From: Blastocystis hominis
Lineage: Eukaryota; Sar; Bigyra; Opalinata; Blastocystidae
Direction: 5' to 3'
DNA: 64,000 nucleotides
NCBI RefSeq assembly: GCF_000151665.1
Contig: NW_013171867.1
Span: forward strand, 126,946-190,945
Made by a program: the position numbers and the translations under genes. Each line of letters begins with the position of its first letter. Positions within the stretch are counted from its first letter, which is position 1. This document shows positions 1 to 14,748 of the stretch, in pieces. The notes beneath the pieces are model-generated. The model did not search any database, had not been told where the DNA came from, and saw only the letters and a program-made list of their open reading frames with translations.

Positions 1-28
1 CATAGTTCGGAGCGGAGTTCTCTACGCC

Positions 29-874
29 TCAACCCACGCCCCAGCACGCACGATAGCGATAATTCTTGCGATTCTCGCGGTTTCGCTCATCCAGCGAGCG
101 TCTGCCGAACGTTTCTTCGTCTCGTCCGCGATAATGACGGCCCAGAATCATCTCTCTCTCCTCACTTCGCTCCTGCAGACTATCGAAAAAGTCGTCCTTC
201 TTGTAAGCAGGCGAGGAAGACTCGATTGCCTCCACGTCCTTCTCCAGCTTCTTGTTTGACTCCTCGAAATCGAAATCGTTGTTTATTGGCTCTTCCAGGG
301 GATCTGGAATGCCTCCAGGCATATTGCGGTAGTAATTCTATATTGACAACAGAACCCATTCCAATACGCCTTGGTAAAAGTCGCGATTCGCAGGTCTTTG
401 CATGGGCATCGGAGCGTTCTATGCATCATAAAAAGCGGTTTAAGAATAATACCATCGGACCTTTCGGCATAACATTGCCAGACATTTCAGAAGACTATCA
501 ATAACAAGAATCAAACACAGCAAACCATAGCAGCGGGAGTCTGGTCCGCGATACTAGGGTCGAAGAAACTATACTAACCATATAACGAAAATCAAAAATA
601 GACTTGGGGAATAAGGCTGATCGTTTGAATACCAGACCTGTTGAAAGAGATGACAGGTTTGATATCCACCACTACACCAATGAACACTTCACACTTGCGA
701 TCCTCTGTTCCGAATATTCTCACTAAAATAATGAGATCACCAGATAGTGATACCGTTTTTCAGAGTAATCGTATCGTTATTAATCATGTAAATTGTACCT
801 TCATAACGAATGTTCGCAGTCGAAATGAGTGATGCAATTTTACCAATATACTGGCTACTTGAATTTGTCGCCAT
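29..874 (-). CDS. LSM14: LSM14/Scd6/RAP55-family mRNA-binding translation repressor
   Basis: Six exons give a complete protein of about 216 residues starting at the ATG at 872-874; introns are 31, 69, 31, 34 and 30 nt. The N-terminus is an LSM14-type Sm fold (YIGKIASLISTANIRYEG, then VRIFGTEDR). After a Pro/Met-rich linker come the FDF motif (NNDFDFEESNKKLEK), the DFF box (YKKDDFFDSLQ) and a TFG-like ETFG. Known members bind the decapping activator Edc3 and the helicase Dhh1/DDX6 in P-bodies and repress translation. At 216 residues it is shorter than animal LSM14 (over 400). The ordinary TGA stop is at 29-31, at the very edge of the window, so its 3' signal cannot be judged. The 69-nt intron is twice the local norm and is the least certain junction. 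Confidence 0.82.
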
Positions 875-1138
875 TCGTAGATACCAACTAAATCAAGATA
901 CTTCTTATATGAGGCAGTTTTCCAAAAGATGTATAGTAATTAACGTTATTGATAATTATAAAGCGGAAAGAAACTAGGTGGCTTGACAAATAGTAGCGAT
1001 TGTCCTCTGTTGATTCATGGTTTTTCATGAAGATGACCGTTTCGTCAAGCATAAAAGGTTACACGCGAAATTGAAAAAACGCCCCGATTTTTGGATTATT
1101 AGGACTACGGGAGAGGAGGAACCTTATTATTTGTTTAT

Positions 1139-5419
<4,281 letters not shown>

Positions 5420-5477
5420 GCTGGGGGGTAATCTTTTATCATTTCGTTTGTTTATTTGAAACATTAAATCCCCGGAG

Positions 5478-7443
5478 ATGAACTTACAGGATTTTGATTT
5501 TGCACTATTTATCAAGGACGAATCAGCTCCGGAGGCGGAATTAAAGAACCGCACTGTATTATACCAAAGTAATGATACGAATTGTTTGATTATTGCAAGG
5601 CGAAACATGCGACGTGTACATATTGATGCGGAGGAAAAACAAGGACGTTAATCTTGCTTCTTGGAAATTGACTGTGCAAACGATTCAGGCAATGATATTT
5701 CTACTGTATTTCTCTGAGAAGCCTATGATTCTAGTGCTCAGGAAACATCGAGCGATGTAGTTGAGAAATCTTTCAATGAGCCTCTAATTCACAAGAATCT
5801 TCTTCTATCTGCAGTATTTCGTGATGTTCTGGAGACGGAGGAGGGGTCAAGTATCCCTTTATTCAGCGCTCGTTCCTGTATAGAACTTCCTCCCTGGCTT
5901 TCTTCCTGCCTCTCCGAAGGTTTATTCGACTGTTTCTACAAATGCACATTACGCATCGATCTCCCCGATCGATCCACTATCCACTACAAGCTCCTCGCAG
6001 GCCAAGAAGTCGGTAATTTCTTCCTCCAAGCGATCGTCAAGCCTTGTCCCTCCCATTTCGTTCCATCTTCGTTGTGTCTTCGATCGTAGTCCAATTTCCA
6101 GCTTGTCAACCAATCAAACAATTTGCCGCGGTTTTCCATCCCTCCCTTCCTCCAAAACCCGATCTGCAAGCGATTGGCTTCCCTCGCGCTGCTCGAAGAC
6201 AACTTTTCGACTGACGTTTCCGCGGTTATTCGCTCTGATTTAGGACCATAAGTCGCTGGACGTCCCGATTTCAGTCCAAAACCACCTCGTTCTTCGAATC
6301 GCGGGGGAGAACGGGAAGGTCCAGCTCCGTCTGGAGAACCGCGGGGAAACCGAGATCCAGTTGGAGGAGCTTTTGAGCTACATTTCGAACGTGGTATTTT
6401 TGGAAAACCTTCCGGATACGCGGGAAGTCGAGATTCTGACTTCCGTATTTCCGCTTTTTCTGTTTGTTTTGATATAGTACACGCTCCCAAAACGATCCCC
6501 TTCCATTAGCGATGATGTCCGAATCGCATCGCCGCAACTTCCTTCCGCGGTGAAAATTGGTGCGCACGGATCGTACCGCCACGATGTAGTCCCAAATGCG
6601 GAGTTGAATGCAGGTGGTGGTGGAATACACGCAGAACCACGCGATGACGGCAACCTCGCAATCCTTGTCGGAGCGCTGCGAATGCGACGTGTATTTCCGG
6701 CTGTTTGTGAGGTGGAGAGAGCCGAAGAGTCGCGTGCCGCTGGAGCGAAGCTATGAGTGGGGATTGGGCGAGTCGAGAGATGTAGTTTGTGCGCGCGACT
6801 GCATCCAAAGCCGCAGATTGAAGTGAAATACGAGCAGGTGGAACGATTGGGAGTGTTTCAATCGGGACGAGTGGGGATCGTGGTGACGAATCTGAGCCAT
6901 TACACACTTACGGATTTCCGATATCCAACGCAATGGAGGTGAAAGTGAAATTGAAATTGAAATTGAAAGTGAAAGTGAAAGTGAAATGAATCTCAATGTG
7001 AATGTGAATGTGAATGTGAATGTGAATGTGAATGTGAATGTGAATGTGAATGTGAATGTGAATGTGAATGTGAATGTGAATGTGAATGTGAATGTGAATG
7101 TGAATGTGAATGTGAATGTGAATCAATTTTCTTTTCTCTTTTTTTTGGTTTGGAATGTGTGTGAATGAAAGAGAGAATGCTTCCAGTTTCTTAACGACAG
7201 AGTTTCCTTTGTTTGCAGCTCGGAGATTCGCTGCAGTTCGGTGGATCGCGTCGTTCCGGAGTTGCTGCCCCACGTTTGGATTCGCTTTGCCTTTTCACGT
7301 AGTCGCAATTGAAGGTGAAGATCGCCGTCATTCCGCTAATCATCGGATCTTGCAAGCTCCCTTCCGTTCTCTGCGTCGATCAAATGGGCCACATGATCCC
7401 CACGCTCTGCGTTCCGCCCTCCGTGATCGTGAACTCCGTGTAA
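5478..7443 (+). CDS. TRAPPC13/TRAPPC14-like vesicle-tethering accessory protein (tentative)
   Basis: About ten exons give roughly 480 residues. I assign it only by pattern. The middle reads SVQNHLVLRIAG then LRLENRGETEIQLEEL, like the first beta-sandwich of TRAPPC13. The C-terminus, VPELLPHSQLKVKIAVIPL then LPSVLCVDQ, resembles the closing domain of TRAPP accessory subunits. The N-terminal SETCDVYILMRRKN recalls the LGETVRFLLVLR stretch of TRAPPC14. TRAPP complexes tether vesicles and act as Rab exchange factors. Introns are 28-35 nt except one of about 280 nt (6939-7218) filled by a hexamer repeat. The TAA stop at 7441-7443 lies about 30 nt from the 3' end of the convergent gene on the minus strand. 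The function could be wrong; that it is a real spliced gene is fairly secure. Confidence 0.5.
6990..7122. repeat. (GTGAAT)n hexanucleotide microsatellite inside an intron
   Basis: About 21 near-perfect tandem copies of a GTGAAT unit, preceded by degenerate GTGAAA/TTGAAA units from 6939. Frame puts it inside an intron of the TRAPPC13/14-like gene (donor after 6938, acceptor at 7218), which is therefore about nine times the usual intron length here. Confidence 0.85.
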
Positions 7444-7460
7444 CATGCCTTGTTTCTTCC

Positions 7461-7468
7461 AACAAACA
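7461..7468 (-). terminator. TGTTTGTT 3'-end element; stop made by poly(A)
   Basis: An exact TGTTTGTT lies four bases after the T that follows the last sense codon (CAA-T). Blastocystis is known to use this element just downstream of the cleavage site and to complete stop codons with poly(A). Confidence 0.75.
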
Positions 7469-7472
7469 AACC

Positions 7473-8070
7473 ATTGAGGCAGATACTGCCTTCGAATCCG
7501 TTCTTTCAACACCGAAAAATAACCACGATCTGCTTCCGAGAAGCTTGAAGAACTCTCCACAATCCCATCCAGACAGCGACAAAACGCATCGATTTCGTTC
7601 GCTGTTGGACTCCATTTCGCTGCTTCGTCCAATAAAACCGCGGATTTCATCGCTTCCTTCTCTGCAAAAGCAGGCTTCGACTGATTCAACACCGATTCGA
7701 ACGATGGAAACAGCGGGCTTTCCAGCGCTCCTTTGCTTTGAAACAGCAACGAACGCAGCTCGGAATGTCTGATCGACTCTATGATACACGAAATCCCCGC
7801 GACAAATGGAACGGCTTCGAGACAGTAATACGATTCTTTGGACATGTATTCGCTCGAAGGCACTGCGAACGAAGCGTAATACTGTTTCAATGCGTCGGCA
7901 AAGCGAGTTTCCGCCTCGGTTTTCAGGTTCTGAATGAAAGTGGATTTCGGGTGGGTCGACGTCGCGCAGTCCGAGATGAATTCGATCGAAAGATCGTTCC
8001 ACACCGAACAGAGAAGCTCGTAGCATGAAGCGGCGGACACAAGACGCTTTGAACCCCTGCGGTTAGTCAT
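7473..8070 (-). CDS. Unrecognised 199-residue protein ending in a polyadenylation-made stop
   Basis: One uninterrupted frame starts at the ATG at 8068-8070. I do not recognise the family. The protein looks soluble and mostly helical, with no signal peptide or membrane segment. The frame has no sensible stop where the gene should end. The last codons ...YLPQ (CAA) are followed by T, then four bases, then TGTTTGTT (7461-7468 on this strand), so cleavage after the T would give TAA. Reading on in the DNA instead runs antisense through the last exon of the convergent gene. The two genes' 3' ends interleave within about 30 nt. Confidence 0.6.
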
Positions 8071-8101
8071 TTTAAGGGTGATTAGTTCTAAAAAAGAGGC
8101 T

Positions 8102-9152
8102 CTAAAAGGGATGATTTGAGTAGAAAGGAATATACAAATAGTTTTGTTTGAGCACCTCGTATATCCCTTGGTTCAATGGGGACAGCGACACAAAATCGGA
8201 ACTATTCACTAGATAAACTCGGATGTTGTATAGTTTTATGGTAAGAGGTTTTGGAGAGCAAAATGTGATTACACAGCAATCTTGCTCGTTCTTTACTAAT
8301 TCGATTAAAAAGTGAAGATTGCGCATAAACAAAGCGTTTTGGTTGTTTTTCATTTGGGTGTCCAGCCAAAGCAGAAATTGAGACAGTTCTTCCGCACTGA
8401 CTTCCGTTCTCGAGTGACTAAACAAAATATTCATTTCAATCATGTTTGTACATCCCGTGCTTGTGAGGAACCACGCTGAACACTCTATCAATCGAAGATG
8501 AAAACCGATCTCCGCTAATGAATGGACTAAATTTGGACTTTCCATCCGCTGAAAACACTAAGAGTACTTCCATCTTATCGCGGTAAGACAGGTATTTGGT
8601 GTCAAACAGATAGCAGTAAGATCGGTAGGGAATGCAGCGATAGAAGAGCTGGAAAGAGTCCAAATAGAACGTATGTGATGGAGAATAGCTTTGTTGCAAC
8701 TTTGAAACATCTTCAAGACATAAATTATCCTGAAGATAAGAAGGCACATCAGGATGATAATACAATGAAACAATCTGCTTTATCTGATCCAGGGTTAGAG
8801 AAAAAGCATTCAACCCTCGATTGAGCAGCTCGCCGTAACAAATATAATAGAAAATATCATCAGACACCTGCAGCTTTTGATCCTCGAGAATCTGCACGAT
8901 TTCCTTCACACACGAATGGAGCGTTCTATCGATGCTGTCAACCTTATTAACTCCTCGAATATAATTCTTCCTTTTCCATTGTAGGATCAGATCTCCTACA
9001 GTCGTTTTCTTTACTTCTTGATGCCACTTTTCTGAGAAATAATTACATATTACGCTATAGGGGTAGTGATTCTTTGACCAATAGTCCAGAATTTCCATCC
9101 TCTGTCTGGAGGTCAGCTTTGTATAGCTAGTCTTTGCTTTCGACCGATTCAT
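8102..9152 (-). CDS. Pogo/Tigger-like transposase-derived protein (DDE_1 superfamily), catalytic triad lost
   Basis: Two exons joined by a 34-nt intron (8418-8451) give 338 residues. The N-terminus is a CENP-B/pogo helix-turn-helix (LTSRQRMEILDYWSKNHYPY, then VGDLILQWKRK). The rest follows the DDE_1 transposase order: a first-Asp region (FYLDSFQLFYR for NVDETGLFW), the VLLVFSADGKSKFSPFI strand, NALFMRNLHF where LLLVDNCPAH is expected, and LSPLNQGIYEVLKQNYL for LQPLDQGII. The second and third catalytic Asp are replaced (about Arg and Asn). With an open frame and a host-type intron this looks like a domesticated gene rather than an active element. I saw no terminal inverted repeats. Ancestry is fairly sure; the new role is unknown. 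Confidence 0.72.
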
Positions 9153-9231
9153 AGGCTCGAAAACAATTTAAAAAATAGCAAAGGATCGTTAGTTAAAAAC
9201 AAAAATGATATTCTTTCACTGTTATACTTGT

Positions 9232-9978
9232 TTATTCACTCTTCGTTGAGGACGACATGAAACCAGTCAGATACGTCAGTCCAGGCACCAGACTGTACAT
9301 ACTGGCAAACAAATTGCGCATAATTACAGCTTCAGGGTCATTCAGCTGCAACGACATTTTGGAATCATTCTCTTTCACACGAATCTGATAAATAAAAGCA
9401 ATGAACACAAGGAAGCTGAGGACGATTAAACAAATCTCAGCTATGATCACTAGCATAGCAACAACCATGTCTAGTAGAATCAAAAGAAGCAAAAATGAGC
9501 AAACTTATCATGTTGGAGTTGATTGTGAGACCAAGGAATTGAGAAAGCAAAGTGAAAATAAAGGATAATACACAACACATCGATGCTGCTGTCCAATAAT
9601 AGGGCTAAAGAAAAAAGAAAAAGAAGAAAAGAGATACGTTCATCAAGAAGTAGCCTCCGGCACCTGCGAAAATGCTGATTATTCGTAATACAATAACTGC
9701 CCATGCTGCATCTGCATTTTATTTATCAAAACGAAAGAGAGTACTCACTGTAAAGGAAAATATAGAATCTTGATAGTACTAGGAATGACAATATTAAAAT
9801 TGAAGTATACATAGCCATCAGTGACTGCACGATACTCTGTAATGGCCAAGATAATTGATAACGTAGAGATCACAGCAAAACAAATCCCGAGTACTCGCCG
9901 ATTCTTTCTCGACGGTCGCAAATAATAATCAATTTCTTCATACTCTTCCATGTTGATATCAAAACTAAAAATGTCCAT
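9232..9978 (-). CDS. Small four-helix membrane protein, function unknown
   Basis: Exons join to about 203 residues. After an acidic N-terminus there are four hydrophobic segments: VLGICFAVISTLSIILAI, AWAVIVLRIISIFAG, CCVLSFIFTLLSQFLG and MVVAMLVIIAEICLIVL. A short polar tail ends at the TAA at 9232-9234. Only the spliced frame gives all four helices; the unspliced frames are much less hydrophobic. The first intron is either 68 nt or two introns (32 and 33 nt) around a 3-nt exon; both keep the frame. The ATG lies 13 nt from the 3'-end element of the next upstream gene. Topology resembles tetraspan proteins, but I recognise no family motif. Confidence 0.6.
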
Positions 9979-9990
9979 AACTCCTTCTCA

Positions 9991-9998
9991 AACAAACA
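9991..9998 (-). terminator. TGTTTGTT 3'-end element of the piggyBac-like gene
   Basis: The gene ends ACT-TGA; its stop T is followed by four bases (GAAC) and then TGTTTGTT. The element lies 13 nt before the next gene's start codon. Confidence 0.75.
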
Positions 9999-10000
9999 GT

Positions 10001-11894
10001 TCAAGTCAAAAAAGGGTAGTTCCGATAGTAATGCTGTCTGTGATACTCTTCAAAGCACTTTCCCGATCGACAAAAACACTTTTCACATCGTGGGCAAAAA
10101 AAAGACGATCGCTTATTTCCTCCGGCTCCCTTCGTCGAACATTGCGAGCAGAGCCTTCGGACAGCCTCCCTTTTGTCGTTCCTCTTCTTCACTAAGAAGT
10201 GGACATCATCAGGGAGTAGTTCGTTCAAGGGCGCCGCTCCGGCCCATAGCAAGCTACGAGCAAGTAAAACATCAAACTCTTTCTGATTCCCCGTCTCCAC
10301 ATCCCTCTTCGTCAGCTCATGCTCATCTCCATTCGCATCCCCATTCTTCGCCTGCTGACTCCGCTTCCTCTTCCTCCACTGCCCCTCCACAACGCGAAGA
10401 ACCAGCTGCAGCGCAAACCAGAGCGTGATCTCGGGCGGTCGCAAACAATTTCGCATGTGTTTGAGGCGCGTCGATTGCTCGCGCGACGGGTGAATTTGCA
10501 GTTCGCGGAGCTCCTTTAAAAGCTCCAAAAGAGTTTGCCTCGGCATCTCGCAAAGCAGAAAGGGAGTGAGAGAAGAAACACAAGAAGAAGAAGAAGAGGA
10601 AGAGGAAGAAGAGGAAGAAAAAGAAGAGGAAGAAGAGACACAAGGATTGGAGGGAGAATCTTGTGACTGCTCAGAATAGGCGGGATTTTTGGAATTGAGG
10701 GGTTGATCTAAAAAGGGGGTATTTTTGGAATTCATAGATTGTTCAGAATAGGCGGGATTTTTGGAATTCATAGAATGCTCAGAATATACGGGATTTTTGG
10801 AATTTGATAAATGCTCAGAATAGGGGGTATTTTTGGAATTCATAGAATGCTCAAAAAAGGGGGTATTTTTGGAATCGGGAAGAGAAAGATAAAGATCGAG
10901 AATATCTTCATGAGCGAGATCGAGTTCGGGGAATGTGAGAGAGCGGCAGATCTGTAGAGTACGATCGCGAGATAGAGTCAGAATTGACATAGAGCGACAT
11001 GATGAGGTAGATGATGATGATGATGATGGCGATGAAGAGTTGCTCAGAAATGGAGACTCGGATTGAACCAAAAAAAGAGTTCCGATATATGATAAAATTT
11101 CACGAGGAGAAACACGTTGCCACTTCAATTCATGATTCGTCCCTACAGTCGATTCTCCGATAAATCGCTACGATGCTGCTGCTGCTGCTGCTGTACAAGA
11201 AGATTATCAAACATGGGAGAGTCGAGGAGACTGATATCCCCGGAATCGTTCTGTAGCGGCAATGCAGGATGGCTCGATGAATCGACGATAAGTCGTGAGT
11301 CTGCTAGGTTGGAAATGTTGTCAATAAGCGGAAAAGAGTGATGAGAACATATAGATGGAAGACTGGTTAAGTTGCCAGAAAGCTCCGAAAAAATAGAGTC
11401 ATGGTTTGTTTCACGGGGTTTACGATGAGTACTTAGAATGAGAGAATAGAAATGAAGATACATAGGGAGTTGCTTTACAGGCGTAATGTTATTGTTGATG
11501 CAATGTTGTCTATAGTTATTGAGGTTGGAAATCACATCCATAAGGAAGGGCCCTGCATAATGCAAGAAAATGTTAACTAACTCTAAATAGCAATCGTCAA
11601 GAGGAAGCAATTCATGACGTTTGCTGTTCTTTTTGTTCACGCCTAAAAAACCCAGGCTTTCAGGAGCCTTCATATCTCCATTACTAGGTTTCTTTTTACT
11701 TTCCTTCACAAAACCCTCTAAACGTTACAGTGTATAAAGCAAACGCACCATTATCGATTCTTAAGATTTTTGCACTTGGAATTAAAGAATTTTCACCCAG
11801 AAGAGAATGATCTTTATTTGCCGGTTCTTTGACATGATCCTATGGAATAACTAGTACAATAGAATCATACATGCTCGTGCCGGGCGGATTTCAT
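10001..11894 (-). CDS. piggyBac-transposase-like protein with C-terminal zinc ribbon and low-complexity core
   Basis: Four exons (introns 31, 31 and 29 nt) give 600 residues from the ATG at 11892-11894. Two parts recall piggyBac transposases: ELKWQRVSPREILSYIGTLF, like the segment just before the catalytic core, and a C-terminal cysteine-rich ribbon (CSQC...CPRCEKCFC...CFEEYH), like PGBD-type proteins. Between them the DDD catalytic core is not visible. Instead there are Ser and Glu runs and a minisatellite encoding SKNPAYSEQS-like units. It may be a domesticated remnant or an unrelated protein with a convergent ribbon. The genomic TGA at 10001-10003 coincides with the predicted cleavage site. 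Confidence 0.45.
10665..10870. repeat. Coding minisatellite, units of about 33-36 nt
   Basis: Imperfect tandem units around gggatttttggaattca encode repeats such as NSKNPAYSEQSM and NSKNTPFFEHSM on the minus strand. Seven units are recognisable; differences are mostly substitutions that keep the frame. Confidence 0.8.
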
Positions 11895-11930
11895 TCCATA
11901 AAAAATTAAAATGGTGTTTAAAACAAAAAC

Positions 11931-12981
11931 AGTAAAAGAAGGATAAAGGAACTGCTGTTGTAGAGCGCGGATTCTTCAGTTTATCGAAGTTCTTCAGAAC
12001 CAAATCATACAGCGTCGCATAGCAATTCCTCAACGACTTGAAAAACAACTTTAGCATATAAAAATTAAACTCATCAATTTCGTTCAGTCCCTGGATCCGA
12101 TCTTTCAGCTCTGAATGCTCCACTACCTATTTCCTGAGCAGTTCTCAACAACCAAACCTCTGCCGCAACAGATCCTCGCAGTTTGTAGTACGTGGTAATG
12201 CTGTCGAGCATGTACTCAAGCAAATCGATCATTCCGTCGATCTCTCCCACACAATCTCGCTGAACAGACACGCCGAAGTTGTTGCCGTCCTCCATGCGAG
12301 GGATGTGCAGAAAGATCCAGAGTTGGACCTGCTTTAAGAGGGGCATCGCCTCTCGGATTTGATTCCGGAGCTTCGAGTTGAGAGACGCGATTTTCTAATC
12401 TAATCAGGAACGATGGAGATAGTACTTCGTTTATTGGGAATTCGTATTTCTGGTTATAAACAACGTCTTTTTCTTCGTTCAGAGAAGAGGATGTTGGAGC
12501 TTGCTCGGAAGGCTGCGAAGCGTTTTTCTCAATTTCAGAACAGACGACGCGGTTTTCCTTCCTCCACTTGTCGAATTCCTTGCGACTTTCCTTTTTGTAC
12601 TCGCTCAGCTTCCGGCTAAGCTTCTTTGCGATTTTTTCATACTTTTCTTTGGGAATACACACAATTTCCCGAATCTCTTCAAAAGATTGATGAAACAGGG
12701 TTTCGTTCTAAAAGCTAGTTTTACGCGTTCACACATACATTGATAAACTCTGTTAATTCTTTGATCTTATTTGGAATGTCATTGAACAGAATGTGCTCTG
12801 CCTTCTCCATTTCCTTAGCGTTTGATTCTTCCACCAATGTAGAAAGACGGTCCTCCTCTTTTTTCTTGTCAGACTTCGGATCTACAGAAGAACAGGGATA
12901 TCAAACATTACTATGCTTATCTTCTCCTTTCTTTGATCGTTTTCCAGAGAAGTGAGAGTCCTCTTTTCGATCTCGTTTCAT
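11931..12981 (-). CDS. PSME: Proteasome activator PA28 (REG, 11S) subunit
   Basis: Five exons (introns 30, 31, 31 and 31 nt) give about 309 residues. The hallmark is VQLWIFLHIPRMEDGNNFG, near-identical to the PA28 activation-loop region, followed by LRNCYATLYDLVLKNFDKLK near the C-terminus. PA28 forms a heptameric ring that opens the 20S proteasome through its C-terminal tails. Known tails end -MIY or -MVY about eight residues after KKPR; here the expected place reads NPRSTTAVPLSFFY. A poly(A)-completed stop after TAC-T (11931) would leave a C-terminal Tyr as in the family. The first DNA stop in frame is at 11851, inside the next gene. It is longer than the usual 240-250 residues because of a basic N-terminal extension. 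Confidence 0.85.
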
Positions 12982-13097
12982 CCTTCGTAAATGTAGGAAA
13001 ATATGAAAATTACTGTCCTGGCTCCAAGTATCGAGCTACGGAACTGCTTGAAGGTGCAAGATCTTTCGATAGAAAGTATAAGAGATAGGTAAGTTAC

Positions 13098-13105
13098 AAC
13101 AAACA
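13098..13105 (-). terminator. TGTTTGTT 3'-end element of Hsp70-like paralogue 1
   Basis: Spacing is again four bases after the stop T (CAA-T-GAAT-TGTTTGTT). Confidence 0.75.
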
Positions 13106-13107
13106 AT

Positions 13108-14748
13108 TCATTGATTTTCATAAATCACGTTCGTTTCTTCATCAAGAAGGAGCTTGTTGCGTGCCACATCTTTGCAAGTCACCTGAAGAGTTCCTCCAAC
13201 ATGAAGCTCGAATTGCAGTTCTAGCAATTGTTCTCCTTTCGGTTGTCGGAACTTTAATGGATTTTCAAATTGCCACGCTTTTATCAAACTGCATTTCTCT
13301 ATATCAACCTCGTATTTTCCTTCATCCTCAACACATTGATAAGCCATGATCTCAATTCTCGCTGGTTCATCATTCGTGTTTATGAACTTCACTCCCTCTG
13401 AGGTAGCGGGAATCTTCATTCCCTTTTTCAGTAATAGCACAACCTTGTTATCACCAGATTTTAAACCATAAGAAATTGCGATTTTCTCAGTCATTTTCAC
13501 TTTATTAGTAGGATCATTATAGATTTTCGACAATTCATAGGCTCCCCTAGCCACACATGTCATAGGGTCAATTGCTACGAACTTTGTTCGTTTGAGTCCC
13601 TCACGATAGAGCAATTGATGGAACGCCATTAGTCGAGAAGAACCTCCAACGAGAAGAACATACGATATCTCGTCTAGTCTTTGGCCTGGCTTATCAATAA
13701 TAGCCCTCAGAGGTTTAATAGCATTTTTCAAGCAATTCATATACGCTTCAGTTACCTCTCTAAATGGAATCATTATAGTAGGTTCAGGTAAATCATCGCT
13801 CGAGCTTAAAAAATCAGCAACATCAAATTCGAAAACAAGACTTTCATTTAATTGTAGAAATCTTTCATAAAAATCAGCATCCTTTGTTTCGCTATTGACG
13901 TTTATTTTTTGCTCTTCACACACATTTCTTATTTTTGCAAGTCTCCACTTTTTCATTATCTTCTTTTCTATGTCAACTCCAAAATTATTTTTAAGTCTAT
14001 CAAGAATAAGTTGCATTAACGCATAATCTATATCATTTCCTCCCAGATTAGGATTACCGCTGTTATCTTCCACGTTAAATATGTCATTTCCTAAATAGCG
14101 TATGACTGAGAAATCCAATGTTCCACCTCCAAAATCAACTACCAGTATTTTGTCTTCTGGCTTCAATTTACCTGGTGATTTTTCTTTTGTTTCGACGCAC
14201 CATGATAATCCTGCGGCTGTTGGTTCATTGATCATTTTGTCGATTTTTAAGCCCGCTCTTCTTGCAGCTTCACGAATTGCTTTTACTTGGTTATCAAGGT
14301 AATTCGCTGGCTTAGTTACATAAGCTTTGGTAAATGTTCGTTTACAAATTGTTTCAGCACTTGCTTTTATCCACTTAAATAATTCGCAGGCAACATCTAT
14401 ACAACTAACCTTCTTTGTAGCATCTTCGCTGACGACAAAATATGGATAACCATCATCACCACGAACAACATCACATCCAAATATATCCTTCTTTTCCAAC
14501 TTCAAATATTCGTCATATGCTTTTCCAATCAATCGTTTAACACAGGTAACCACAAAATGACCCTTTTTTCCAATAAAAAGTTTGGCTGCATTTCCAACAA
14601 CCACTCCCTTGTCAGTGTAATCTACAAATGAAGGAAATAAGTAGTCTCCCGAATTTTGATTGTTCCATATTTGTTTCACCTCATTTTTTGCATATGCAAA
14701 TACTACTGAGTTGGTAGTACCAAAATCAATGGCTAAGATCTCTTCCAT
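13108..14748 (-). CDS. Divergent Hsp70-like ATPase, paralogue 1
   Basis: An intronless frame of 546 residues. Hsp70 ATPase motifs are present: AIDFGTTNSVVFAY (phosphate 1), NEPTAAGLSW, VVDFGGGTLDFSVI (phosphate 2) and LLVGGSSRL (adenosine). The protein is about 100 residues shorter than canonical Hsp70. The substrate-binding part is brief and divergent, and no EEVD tail is seen, so it may be a chaperone-like ATPase rather than a general folding factor. The second copy lies at 16735-18432. The stop TGA at 13108 overlaps a poly(A) site: the stop T is followed by GAAT and then TGTTTGTT (13098-13105), so the mRNA stop may be TAA. Confidence 0.88.
   Translation of the reverse strand: MEEILAIDFGTTNSVVFAYAKNEVKQIWNNQNSGDYLFPSFVDYTDKGVVVGNAAKLFIGKKGHFVVTCVKRLIGKAYDEYLKLEKKDIFGCDVVRGDDGYPYFVVSEDATKKVSCIDVACELFKWIKASAETICKRTFTKAYVTKPANYLDNQVKAIREAARRAGLKIDKMINEPTAAGLSWCVETKEKSPGKLKPEDKILVVDFGGGTLDFSVIRYLGNDIFNVEDNSGNPNLGGNDIDYALMQLILDRLKNNFGVDIEKKIMKKWRLAKIRNVCEEQKINVNSETKDADFYERFLQLNESLVFEFDVADFLSSSDDLPEPTIMIPFREVTEAYMNCLKNAIKPLRAIIDKPGQRLDEISYVLLVGGSSRLMAFHQLLYREGLKRTKFVAIDPMTCVARGAYELSKIYNDPTNKVKMTEKIAISYGLKSGDNKVVLLLKKGMKIPATSEGVKFINTNDEPARIEIMAYQCVEDEGKYEVDIEKCSLIKAWQFENPLKFRQPKGEQLLELQFELHVGGTLQVTCKDVARNKLLLDEETNVIYENQ

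Noticed and set aside
6990-7122. Regular repeat array that might suggest a CRISPR
   Set aside because: It is a hexamer with no spacers, inside a eukaryotic intron.
11707-11709. GTG as start of the piggyBac-like gene
   Set aside because: Frame continues upstream through two 31-nt introns to an ATG at 11892-11894, and the total is exactly 600 codons.
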